Of a stretch of 38,334 nt of DNA, positions 7,940 to 15,541 are shown in pieces. The notes under the pieces are model-generated. The model ran no database searches. It worked only from the letters and a program-made list of their open reading frames with translations, and was not told the DNA's origin. Position 1 is the first letter of the stretch; the number at the start of each line of letters is the position of its first letter. Source of the stretch: a virus; IMG/VR virus record IMGVR_UViG_3300030389_003005, positions 16,560-54,893 of that record; one strand, 5' to 3'. The position numbers and the translations under genes were made by a program.

Positions 7940-8793
7940 TCAAGATTAATTAAATACTTAAAAGTTAAAACCATTCTTAGATCAGCAAGATCTCTTCGGA
8001 CATCTCTTGCACAATGTTTAATACTTCCATTAAATACTACAACTCTACCTGGTTTGGGTATAACACTTTTTAAAATGTCCTGATTATTTGCATCATAGAA
8101 AACAGTTTCTCCAGCATTATCTAATACCCAATGATTATTTAAATAATACATTAATGTAATTCCACCTGCAGTTTGTTCTGAATAATCAGTGTGAGATTCA
8201 TGAATCGTCCCATATGGATTAGCACTAGCATACACTCTTTCTAATTTTAACAAATCAAACATATGAAGTTCTTTTAATATTGTTTCTGTTTTATTTTTCA
8301 GTAGTTTTTCAATCTTATGATTAAATTTTAAATCATAATTAAATTTTCTCCATTTGTTTAGATTGACACCAGAGCCTAAAAATCCCCACGACACTACATC
8401 TCTAAAGTAAAAATAAATAGAATCTATATCATATTTATCCATATGATTATCAAAGGTTAAAATCATATCATGGTCTAAAGCATTAGCTAACGATATAATT
8501 CTAGTATTTTTATTTTGATATCTATTTTGATTAAATTCAAAAACTAATTGCTCTGCCTCGATACCAATTAAATCTTTAATAACGGATCGCTCAGTTTCAA
8601 TCTTATGTGTGAAAAATTCATTGCCATAAATAGAATGTAATAATCCTGCAAAACAAATATCCTCTTTGCACTTCCATTTTCTTAATTGGTCATACACATT
8701 TATTAAATGTTGAAATAAGGATTTGTTATGATGAGATATTTGCTGAGTTTTTTTTGAAATTAAATAGTTGATAGATTTTACATATTTATTCAT
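7936..8793 (-). CDS. 2OG-Fe(II) oxygenase fused to N-terminal HD-like domain
   Basis: A 285-residue two-domain protein. Residues about 20-115 look like an HD-like module of the DUF6817 kind (FQHLINVYDQLRKW, then CFAGLLHSIYGNEFF, later ALDHD). Residues about 175-285 are a 2-oxoglutarate/Fe(II) oxygenase: His201 and Asp203 in HESHTDYSE, distal His260 in GSIKHCARD, and Arg273 for the 2-oxoglutarate carboxylate. ATG 8793 is chosen over a TTG at 8808 because it overlaps the upstream stop as ATGA. It is the last gene of a four-oxygenase minus-strand operon. It probably hydroxylates a protein or small molecule; the substrate is unknown. Confidence 0.8.
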   Translation of the reverse strand: MNKYVKSINYLISKKTQQISHHNKSLFQHLINVYDQLRKWKCKEDICFAGLLHSIYGNEFFTHKIETERSVIKDLIGIEAEQLVFEFNQNRYQNKNTRIISLANALDHDMILTFDNHMDKYDIDSIYFYFRDVVSWGFLGSGVNLNKWRKFNYDLKFNHKIEKLLKNKTETILKELHMFDLLKLERVYASANPYGTIHESHTDYSEQTAGGITLMYYLNNHWVLDNAGETVFYDANNQDILKSVIPKPGRVVVFNGSIKHCARDVRRDLADLRMVLTFKYLINLD

Positions 8794-9386
8794 CTTAATA
8801 CTAACCAAGATGTTAAAATATATTTTTCACCTTTTAATGGTGGATTGCCTCTGTGTACATAAGGAAACGCTGCAGGCCACATTATAATTCTACCTGATTT
8901 TGGTTCAACTCTTTTTGAAAAATGTAAAAACTCAGTTTCTCCTCCTTCTTCAACATCGTTTAAATATATGGCAAACACTAAAGCTCTTTTTTCATTTTCA
9001 TAACCTTTAGAGTGTTCGATATGCCAAACGTGATAGCCTTCACCTGGTAAAGTTTTTTGTATTTTAATATCTGTGAAGTGAAATGTTTTTTCATCATATG
9101 CCGTGCATATTCCTGTCTTTTTATTATAATAATCAAAAGCAGTTCTTACATTATATATCAAACCTCTACAGGCATCCCACCAAAAATTTAAATTACCAGG
9201 ATTACAAAAAAGCTGTTCATCATTTTTATCGTTTACACTTGATTGTTCAAAATCAAATCTATTTAAGGTTTGATTGAATGTTTTTGATTTTTCAAAGAGA
9301 TCAATCGCTTTATCACACTCTGACTTAGGTAAGTAATTATCAAAAACAGCTATAAAATTATCTATATTATTTATTCTCTTGTCCAT
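8790..9386 (-). CDS. prolyl-4-hydroxylase-like 2OG-Fe(II) oxygenase, HxE variant
   Basis: A 198-residue oxygenase. Visible hallmarks: YHVWHIEHS with His122 and Glu124 as iron ligands (Glu in place of the usual Asp), YLNDVEEGGETEFLHF, RIIMWPAAFPYVHRGNPP with distal His178, and GEKYILTSWL where Lys188 takes the place of the 2-oxoglutarate-binding basic residue. This matches a P4H-like subfamily frequent in marine phages, in which HxE occurs, so activity is plausible. It overlaps the downstream gene (ATGA) and, by 20 bases, the upstream one. Targets could be prolyl or other residues in virion or host proteins. Confidence 0.85.
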   Translation of the reverse strand: MDKRINNIDNFIAVFDNYLPKSECDKAIDLFEKSKTFNQTLNRFDFEQSSVNDKNDEQLFCNPGNLNFWWDACRGLIYNVRTAFDYYNKKTGICTAYDEKTFHFTDIKIQKTLPGEGYHVWHIEHSKGYENEKRALVFAIYLNDVEEGGETEFLHFSKRVEPKSGRIIMWPAAFPYVHRGNPPLKGEKYILTSWLVLR

Positions 9387-9960
9387 TTATATATTCTAAA
9401 TCCTCATCTGAAAATTTTTTAAATTGTTCTTTTGTATACTGATCATTAGCGTGGTGAGTAAAGGGACCATGCTTATCAACATAGTGAATAAAAACTTGTG
9501 CTAGGCCATCACCTGTATATTTGTTTTTTCTCCCATGCTCATCTTCTACACCTAAATATAATAAGGCATCTCCAGTTTCAATCTCAACATCATTACCCTC
9601 TATAACTAAAGGCCAATCATCAGTTTTATAAATACATGCTGTAACAGAAATCTCACAAGCCGGTCTATCTTTATGCATTTCTAGAGAAGATCCAAAACCA
9701 TACCATCTCCAAAAAGTGTAAGTCTCTAAAAGTTCTAAACCAGTTTCTTTTTCTAATAATTCTTTTTTAAGTTTAGACATAGATGACATGAGTTTGTCAT
9801 TGTAAAAAGATAAGGCAAAACATGGTTCTCCCTTATGAGATTTAAAAGCAGCAGGATCTTGTAAAACAATTTTACAATAACTTTGTAATACGTTTAATTC
9901 TTCTTTTGTAAAAAAGTTTTTTACTATTTTGTATCTAAAATTTTTTCTTATGTTAGCCAT
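9367..9960 (-). CDS. 2OG-Fe(II) oxygenase, third of island
   Basis: A 197-residue protein with His96 and Asp98 in SSLEMHKDRPACEISVTACI, a second half with GDALLYLGVEDEHGRKNKY providing distal His142 followed by Arg144, and AQVFIHYVD near the end of the fold. The WRWYGFGSSL lead-in is typical of marine viral oxygenases. Sequence is clearly different from its two downstream neighbours, so the island is not a simple recent tandem duplication. It overlaps both neighbouring oxygenase genes. Substrate unknown. Confidence 0.8.
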   Translation of the reverse strand: MANIRKNFRYKIVKNFFTKEELNVLQSYCKIVLQDPAAFKSHKGEPCFALSFYNDKLMSSMSKLKKELLEKETGLELLETYTFWRWYGFGSSLEMHKDRPACEISVTACIYKTDDWPLVIEGNDVEIETGDALLYLGVEDEHGRKNKYTGDGLAQVFIHYVDKHGPFTHHANDQYTKEQFKKFSDEDLEYINGQENK

Positions 9961-10502
9961 GCTACTATACTATATCGTGTTCCTTTAGTTATTGGTTCTA
10001 TCATATGTGGGTATAAAAAATTAGATGGAAAAAAACAAATACTGCCTTTTTTTAAAGGAACTCGCTTCATTTCTTTGTTTAAGTATTGATAAGCAAAAAC
10101 AAGATCTCCACCTTCATAATCATCGTTTAAATTAATAATTACACTTAACGATCTTGGTGTGCCATGAAATTCATCAGTGTGATAAAGATACTTTCCCCCT
10201 GTATTATATTTTAGTAAATCAATTTGATTTATTTGTGCTGCTTCTAGTCTTGGAAATTTTATCCTGTATGTAGAATAAAAATGAAAAATTTCGTCATATA
10301 TTTTTTTAAAGTATATTTGTTCAGATATTGTTTTTTTTGTTAGAGAGTGTCCAGAAACTTCTCTGTAATCTGTATCGCCAGCTTTTGTTGCTAATGATTT
10401 TTTACAAACGTGATTTATATATTCTACGCATCTTTCACAAAAAATGGGATCAACTATATTGTTATAAACTACTATTGCGTCTTCAATTTTTTCTGTAATC
10501 AT
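9948..10502 (-). CDS. 2OG-Fe(II) oxygenase (P4H-like), first gene of minus operon
   Basis: A 184-residue oxygenase with the cleanest motif set in the island: His108 and Asp110 in KYLYHTDEFHGTPRSLSVII, the strand NLNDDYEGGDLVFA, GSICFFPSNFLYPHMIEP with distal His166, and Arg176 in GTRYSIVAWL. This is the prolyl-4-hydroxylase-like double-stranded β-helix pattern. It is the promoter-proximal gene of the minus-strand operon and lies head to head, 41 bases away, with a fifth oxygenase on the plus strand. Confidence 0.88.
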   Translation of the reverse strand: MITEKIEDAIVVYNNIVDPIFCERCVEYINHVCKKSLATKAGDTDYREVSGHSLTKKTISEQIYFKKIYDEIFHFYSTYRIKFPRLEAAQINQIDLLKYNTGGKYLYHTDEFHGTPRSLSVIINLNDDYEGGDLVFAYQYLNKEMKRVPLKKGSICFFPSNFLYPHMIEPITKGTRYSIVAWLT

Positions 10503-10543
10503 CCGTATACTTCTTATATTATTTACTATATAAAATCAAACAA
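10503..10543. promoter_or_regulatory. divergent promoter region between two oxygenases
   Basis: A 41-base A/T-rich spacer separates the divergent starts. Minus strand: TTGATT (10539-10534) and TATAAG (10518-10513) with a short 15-base spacer, ending 10 bases before the ATG. Plus strand: TATAAA at 10529-10534 with no recognisable -35. Both are weak matches and overlap, so the two directions might compete. Confidence 0.35.
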
Positions 10544-11077
10544 ATGAAATTGGTTTACTGCATTCCGGATAAAATATGGTGGATACATGATTTTTTACCA
10601 ACTGATGTTTACAAGGGTATTCACAACGCAATAATTAAACAAAGAAAAGAAATTAATTTGAAGTCAGCAGAGGGGGCTTGGGATCCTAATTTAATTAGAC
10701 ACTTAAATGCACCTTCTAGAGTAGAAGTAAATCAATATCCACCTTTTGAAATATTGAAAAACAAAGTCAAAGATAATCAATTTTTTAAATTACCTTTTGT
10801 AGAAAAAATGACAACTACGATACATTATATGAAAAATAAATCTGGCATAAATTGGCATAGTGATGTGTCTTGGAAATATGGTGCTACATACTATTTAAAT
10901 CATAGATGGAATATTCATTGGGGCGGTGAATTTATGTTTGCAGATAAGGCAGCACATGGGTTTCTACCGATCACCGGCAACTCATTAGTGATAGTAAAAT
11001 CACCCTTTGATCATAAAGTTAATCCTGTATTAAGTCCCATAATGCCTAGAATATCTGTGCAAATGTTTATGAAGTGA
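10544..11077 (+). CDS. 2OG-Fe(II) oxygenase, plus-strand member of island
   Basis: A 177-residue oxygenase. Iron ligands are His105 and Asp107 in GINWHSDVSWKYGATYYLN and distal His157 in SPFDHKVNPV; Arg169 in PRISVQMF would bind 2-oxoglutarate. The middle IHWGGEFMFAD matches the GG(E/D)xxF strand of the family. It is the only island oxygenase in the same direction as the late virion genes, directly upstream of the nozzle-like gene at 11100. The start has no Shine-Dalgarno-like sequence. Confidence 0.85.
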   Translation: MKLVYCIPDKIWWIHDFLPTDVYKGIHNAIIKQRKEINLKSAEGAWDPNLIRHLNAPSRVEVNQYPPFEILKNKVKDNQFFKLPFVEKMTTTIHYMKNKSGINWHSDVSWKYGATYYLNHRWNIHWGGEFMFADKAAHGFLPITGNSLVIVKSPFDHKVNPVLSPIMPRISVQMFMK

Positions 11078-11094
11078 AATAAATATGTTATAAT
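11066..11094 (+). promoter_or_regulatory. extended -10 promoter before nozzle gene
   Basis: TGT followed by TATAAT (11089-11094) is a perfect extended -10; the -35 position (11066-11071, TTTATG) is weak, as extended -10 promoters allow. The predicted transcription start would fall at about the ATG at 11100, giving a leaderless mRNA, consistent with the absence of a ribosome site there. Confidence 0.5.
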
Positions 11095-11099
11095 TCTGC

Positions 11100-13250
11100 A
11101 TGCCTTTAACAAACGTACTAATAAGACCTGGATTTAACAAACAAGTTACTGACGTAGGAGCAGAGGGTCAGTGGGTTGATGGAGATAATGTTAGATTTAG
11201 ATATGGTCTACCAGAAAAAATTGGCGGTTGGGAACAACTAACAGCCGATAGTCTTGTTGGAGCTGTGCGAGCGCAACACGTTTATGCGGATTTAGATGGC
11301 AATATATACGCTGCTTTAGGCACAACTAGAGCTTTACTAATTTATTATGGTGATAACTTTTATGACATTACACCATTATCGGCAGCCATCACTGGAGCGA
11401 CTTTTACTACTGTTAATACATCACCGACAGTTACAGTGAACAAAGCTTTACACGGATTAGAAATAGGAGACTTATTTACATTTACATCTGTAACTCCTCC
11501 AACAGGTGCTGGATATAGTGCTGCTGATTTTACCACTAATACTTTTCAAGTTGTTACTGTGCCAAATATAGATTCTTTTACAATCACAATGGCATCTAAC
11601 TCTGGCACGAGTGTGTCTGCAAGTGGTGCAGCAACCATTAATCCTTACGAGAAAGTAGGACCATTATCTTCTACAGGAGGATATGGATGGGGCACATCTA
11701 CTTATGGCGGAGCATCTGGTGTCACTAATACTTTAAATGGTTCGTTAAATGATGACACTGCGGGCACAGGAGGATCAGGCACTAGTATTACTTTAACATC
11801 AACAGCTGGATTCCCAACAAGTGGAGTGATTGAAGTGGGTGCTGAGTTTATTTCCTACACAGGGATATCATCAAATGATTTGACTGGCATAACTAGAGAT
11901 GTTGCAGGCACTAGATCAGCTCACTCTTCTGGAGCATCAGTAGAATATTATACAGCTTGGGGTCAAAGATCTCTAACAAGTAATGTAATACTTGATCCTG
12001 CTAGTTGGTCTTTAGATAATTTTGGACAAATACTTATTGCAACTGCAAAAAATGGTAAAACGTTTTCATGGAATCCTATAGCCTCTACATCTGCAGCTTT
12101 AGAAACAAGAGCAACTGCTATAACAAATGCACCTACTAGTTCTGTTCTATCTGTTGTATCTGAAAGAGATAGACATTTAATAATATTAGGTACTGAAACA
12201 ACGATCGGTTCTGTTTTAACACAAGATAAAATGTTCGTTAGATTTTCTGATCAAGAAAATTTAACTGATTACACACCAACTTCTATTAACACTGCTGGCA
12301 CGTTAAGATTAGATTCAGGAACAAAAATAATAGGTGCTGCTAAAGGTAAAGATTATATTTTAATTTTAACAGATACATCTGCTTATATAATGCAGTTTGT
12401 AGGACCACCTTTTACTTTTTCTTTAAGACAAGTAGGATCTAACTGCGGGGCTATAGGTCAAAATAGTATTAAATATATTAATGGTGCTGTTTATTGGATG
12501 GGTCAATCAGGTGGTTTTTTTGTATTTGATGGAACAGTAAAAAGCCTGCCTTGCTTAGTAGAAGATTTTGTATTTACGGATAAGGGAGATAATTTAGGAA
12601 TAGATTATGAAAACGGAGAGTTAGTTAACGCAGGTTTAAATAATCTTTATTCAGAGATAAGTTGGTTTTATCCTAAGAAAGGATCTACTGAACCTGATAG
12701 AGTAGTGACTTATAATTATGATGAAAATACTTGGACGACAGGCACGTTAGCAAGAACCTCTTGGCAAGACGCTACACTATTTGAAGTGCCTTACGCTACT
12801 GAGTATAATACATCGGGTACACCAACGTTTCCTGTAATTCAAGGTGTTACTGATGTTAATGGATCAACACTATACTATGCACATGAAATAGGTAATAACC
12901 AAGTAGATAATTTAGGTAATAAAACAGCTATACCTGCATTCATACAATCTGGATCTTTTGATTTAGATACAGAGGGAAATGGTCAATTTTTTATGTCCAT
13001 GAGAAGATTTGTGCCAGACTTTAAATTAATATCAGGCAACGCTAAAATCACAATAAATCTAAAAGACTTTCCAACGGACACCGCAACATCATCTCCGTTA
13101 GGGCCTTTTACAATTACTAGTTCGACTGATAAAGTAGATACTAGAGCGAGAACAAGATTTGCAAGTTTAAAAGTAGAGAACACTTCAACTGATGAAAGTT
13201 GGAGATATGGAACGTTTAGAGCGGACATACAACCAGATGGACAAAGATAA
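11100..13250 (+). CDS. tail nozzle / stabilisation protein (gp10 / gp12-like)
   Basis: A 716-residue late structural protein. The N-terminus (LIRPGFNKQVTDVGAEGQWV, then DGDNVRFRYGLPEKIGGWEQL) is the hallmark of the podoviral tail nozzle family (P22 gp10 / T7 gp12-like), which forms the distal tube through which DNA exits. Repeated β-segments with SGGFFVFDGTVKSLP and VVTYNYDENTWTTGTL look like propeller blades. An inserted β-domain at about residues 100-165 (HGLEIGDLFTF) and a Gly-rich segment (GGYGWGTSTYGG) are present. The gene is followed by closely coupled small virion genes. Confidence 0.75.
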   Translation: MPLTNVLIRPGFNKQVTDVGAEGQWVDGDNVRFRYGLPEKIGGWEQLTADSLVGAVRAQHVYADLDGNIYAALGTTRALLIYYGDNFYDITPLSAAITGATFTTVNTSPTVTVNKALHGLEIGDLFTFTSVTPPTGAGYSAADFTTNTFQVVTVPNIDSFTITMASNSGTSVSASGAATINPYEKVGPLSSTGGYGWGTSTYGGASGVTNTLNGSLNDDTAGTGGSGTSITLTSTAGFPTSGVIEVGAEFISYTGISSNDLTGITRDVAGTRSAHSSGASVEYYTAWGQRSLTSNVILDPASWSLDNFGQILIATAKNGKTFSWNPIASTSAALETRATAITNAPTSSVLSVVSERDRHLIILGTETTIGSVLTQDKMFVRFSDQENLTDYTPTSINTAGTLRLDSGTKIIGAAKGKDYILILTDTSAYIMQFVGPPFTFSLRQVGSNCGAIGQNSIKYINGAVYWMGQSGGFFVFDGTVKSLPCLVEDFVFTDKGDNLGIDYENGELVNAGLNNLYSEISWFYPKKGSTEPDRVVTYNYDENTWTTGTLARTSWQDATLFEVPYATEYNTSGTPTFPVIQGVTDVNGSTLYYAHEIGNNQVDNLGNKTAIPAFIQSGSFDLDTEGNGQFFMSMRRFVPDFKLISGNAKITINLKDFPTDTATSSPLGPFTITSSTDKVDTRARTRFASLKVENTSTDESWRYGTFRADIQPDGQR

Positions 13251-13774
13251 TGGACCCGATAGAAGCACAAATATTAGCACAAATAGAAAACCTACAAGCA
13301 CAAAAAAATTTTGAGGCTTATCAACCATCTATGGGTACAGGTATATCACCCATGGCGAATCAAATGAATTTAGCTCCACAGGAAAGAGAAGTAGGATTAG
13401 GAGAAATAGTTAAAGGTGCAGCAGGAAATGTAGTTAGAAATAAAATTATGGAAGCCGCTGCAAAAAAAATGGGCATAGAGCAGTTAGGCCTTGCAGGACA
13501 AATACCTGCAATTGGAGGTTTAATACAAGCTTACGCTCCTCCTGTTTTAGGTTTTACAGGTTTAGCTGCTATAAAAAATAAAATAGCAAGCAGAGGTTTA
13601 CGAGATGCAATAAGTAGAGAATCAAGAAGAGATTTACAAAATAGAATAGATCAGGGTGAGTTTGGATCAAACGTACCTACATCACAAGATGAAGCTCGAG
13701 GATCAAGTGGTGGAGGGGGTGCTGGTAATTATGGAATGCCAGGTAGAGCTGCAACAAGTTATGAGGATTTATAA
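13250..13774 (+). CDS. small virion-module protein, Gly/Ala-rich
   Basis: A 174-residue protein starting at an ATG that overlaps the upstream stop. Residues about 60-120 form an amphipathic to hydrophobic stretch (GAAGNVVRNKIMEAAAKKMG, then GLIQAYAPPVLGFTGLAAI) flanked by charged segments, with a Gly/Ser-rich C-terminus. This resembles small membrane-interacting proteins of podoviral ejection modules, but I recognise no family. The TAA shares a base with the next ATG. Confidence 0.65.
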   Translation: MDPIEAQILAQIENLQAQKNFEAYQPSMGTGISPMANQMNLAPQEREVGLGEIVKGAAGNVVRNKIMEAAAKKMGIEQLGLAGQIPAIGGLIQAYAPPVLGFTGLAAIKNKIASRGLRDAISRESRRDLQNRIDQGEFGSNVPTSQDEARGSSGGGGAGNYGMPGRAATSYEDL

Positions 13775-13938
13775 TGGCTAAAATAAATATTTTTGTTCCT
13801 GAACCAAAAGAACAATATGAACCTACTAATCAAAGACAGATTATTGAAGCAATTGATACATTAAAAAATCAATTAAATTTTTCTTTTCAATTTGATATTA
13901 AAGAAGAGCAAGATACTTTTAACTGGTTTATATCATGA
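13774..13938 (+). CDS. 54-aa conserved small protein
   Basis: A 54-codon gene too short for the usual cutoff. It has GAGG seven bases upstream, TAATG overlap with the preceding stop and ATGA overlap with the following start. The product reads MAKINIFVPEPKEQYEPTNQ followed by a helical segment (IIEAIDTLKNQLNFSF) and an acidic end. The same kind of short protein next to nozzle/tail genes is, in my recollection, common in marine podoviruses. It is probably a small structural or assembly factor; function unknown. Confidence 0.75.
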   Translation: MAKINIFVPEPKEQYEPTNQRQIIEAIDTLKNQLNFSFQFDIKEEQDTFNWFIS

Positions 13939-14276
13939 CAATACAATACAAAAATCAAGGAATTGATCTTACAACTACAGGGGTGACGAGTGTTCTTACT
14001 TGTCCTTCTGATGCAACGATTCTTGTAAAACAAATACAAATCAACAATGGTTCTGGTAGTGGTGTAAACTTAAGTGTGCAAGTTACAGACACCTCTGCAA
14101 CTGCAACGTTTAGAATATTTAATGAATCAGTATCAGGCACGACAACAAAAGATATTATAAATTATACTTTAGTTCTTGAGGCAGGTGATATTTTAAAAAT
14201 GACAGCAGGGACTGCAAATGAGATACAAGGTATAGTATCATACGCTTTGTTAGATAGATCACAACAAAATGGCTAA
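13935..14276 (+). CDS. small β-rich virion protein
   Basis: A 113-residue protein coupled to the preceding gene by ATGA. It is almost entirely alternating hydrophobic/Thr-Ser strands (TTGVTSVLTCPSDATILVKQ, GVNLSVQVTDTSATATFRIF, LVLEAGDILKMTAGTANEI), as in jelly-roll decoration or tail proteins. One Cys only and no catalytic motif. Likely a structural subunit; whether head or tail cannot be told. Confidence 0.65.
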   Translation: MTIQYKNQGIDLTTTGVTSVLTCPSDATILVKQIQINNGSGSGVNLSVQVTDTSATATFRIFNESVSGTTTKDIINYTLVLEAGDILKMTAGTANEIQGIVSYALLDRSQQNG

Positions 14277-14397
14277 AAGAAAATTTGTTAACTTTGTACC
14301 AAGACCAAAACCTAGGAAGAGGCCTGGTCGTCACAAAAAAAGGCTTAACAAAAACGAAAAAAGATCGTATAAGAAATACAACAAACAAGGAAGATAA
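14269..14397 (+). CDS. 42-aa highly basic protein
   Basis: A 42-codon gene overlapping the 3' end of the previous gene by 8 bases. The product (MAKRKFVNFVPRPKPRKRPG, then RHKKRLNKNEKRSYKKYNKQGR) is nearly half Lys/Arg, with a proline-rich front and a helical basic end. Proteins of this exact style sit in the same spot in other marine phages as I recall them. DNA or RNA binding, or packaging inside the head, are plausible from charge alone. Confidence 0.7.
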   Translation: MAKRKFVNFVPRPKPRKRPGRHKKRLNKNEKRSYKKYNKQGR

Positions 14398-14399
14398 AT

Positions 14400-14600
14400 A
14401 TGAGTGAAGACTTACCAAGAATACCAGCAGAAGCTAAGGAAGTCATCAAGCACAAAAAGACAGGACAGGTTTACGAATCTAAGGCTGCTTTTGATGCAGA
14501 TGTAGCAGATCCAAATACTGATACAACTGCTGATGATTTCTCACAACACGTAGAGATTACTGTTGCAAAACTTACTCTGTTTGGTAGCACTAAAAAATAA
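14400..14600 (+). CDS. 66-aa conserved small protein
   Basis: A 66-residue protein with AAGGA nine bases upstream of ATG 14400. It has a recognisable short motif, KHKKTGQVYESKAAFDADVADPNTDTTADDFSQHVEITVAKLTLFG, in which a β-hairpin (HKKTGQVYES) precedes an acidic linker and a closing strand (ITVAKLTLFG). The motif recurs in small marine phage proteins of unknown role. Its stop overlaps the ATG of the glycosyltransferase (TAATG), so the two are probably co-translated. Confidence 0.7.
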   Translation: MSEDLPRIPAEAKEVIKHKKTGQVYESKAAFDADVADPNTDTTADDFSQHVEITVAKLTLFGSTKK

Positions 14601-15541
14601 TGCAACCACGAGGCGGAACTGAATTACAACTAGAGATGTTGTATAAGAATTGTGATAATTCTTTACTAGATCAAGTGCAGATATGCACATCGATACCAGG
14701 TAAAATACCTTTGCATCCAGATAAGTTAAATATACTTTGGCAAAAAAATTCTTACGATCAACCAAATTTGTTTGATTTTTTTAACAATCCAAAAAAACAT
14801 GCAGAATATGATTGGTATGTTTTTAATTCACATTGGAATTATGAAAAGTTTAGGCATTATTTTAGAATACCTACTGAGAGAAGCATGGTAATTAAAAATG
14901 GATGTTATCATTTTCCGCAAAGAAAAATTTATAAAAAAGGTGATCCAATAAAGTTATTATATCATTCTACACCATGGAGAGGATTGAGCGTGCTTTTAGG
15001 TGCGATGCAGTATGTTAAAACACCTAACGTCACATTAGATGTTTATTCAAGCACTAAAATATATGGTGAAGAGTTTCATAAGGAAAATGAACATTTATAT
15101 AAACCACTTTTTGACCAGGCAGAATATTTAAAAAACGTTAATTATATTGGCTACAAACCTCATGAATATATATTAGAACGAATAACAGATTATCAAATGT
15201 GGACACATCCTAGTGTTTTTGAAGAAACGTTTGGTATCGGTGCTTTAGAAGCAATGAGCTCAGGGTTATATTTAATTACGACTAATTTTGGTGCCTTGTT
15301 TGAAACTTGCTCTGAGTGGCCTATCTATGTTAATTATACAAATAATTTACAAGCTCTTGCAGAGAGATTTGCTCACGCTATAGATATGGCATGTGCCAGT
15401 CTTCATGAAGATTATGTGCAACAACATATTGAAGAGCAACAAAAGTTTGCTAAAAGATTTTATTCTTGGGATAAAAAAGGAAAAGAGTGGGAGACATTTT
15501 TGAAAGGAGCTCTAGATGAACGACAATCCACAAGGCTATGA
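14600..15541 (+). CDS. glycosyltransferase, GT-B fold (GT4-like)
   Basis: A 313-residue glycosyltransferase. It opens with the Gly loop of the N-terminal domain (PRGGTELQLEML). The donor-binding domain shows LLYHSTPWRGLSVLLGAMQY and the diagnostic HPSVFEETFGIGALEAMSSG followed by ITTNFGALFET, which positions the E-x7-E motif that binds the nucleotide-sugar. The first β-strand is short, but phage homologues as I know them also start here. It overlaps the next glycosyltransferase by 26 bases. It may glycosylate virion proteins, hydroxylated residues made by the oxygenases, or host surface glycans; the acceptor is unknown. Confidence 0.85.
   Translation: MQPRGGTELQLEMLYKNCDNSLLDQVQICTSIPGKIPLHPDKLNILWQKNSYDQPNLFDFFNNPKKHAEYDWYVFNSHWNYEKFRHYFRIPTERSMVIKNGCYHFPQRKIYKKGDPIKLLYHSTPWRGLSVLLGAMQYVKTPNVTLDVYSSTKIYGEEFHKENEHLYKPLFDQAEYLKNVNYIGYKPHEYILERITDYQMWTHPSVFEETFGIGALEAMSSGLYLITTNFGALFETCSEWPIYVNYTNNLQALAERFAHAIDMACASLHEDYVQQHIEEQQKFAKRFYSWDKKGKEWETFLKGALDERQSTRL

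Noticed and set aside
12983-13270. 95-codon minus-strand frame at the end of the nozzle gene
   Set aside because: Shadow of a well-supported plus-strand gene; no start context.
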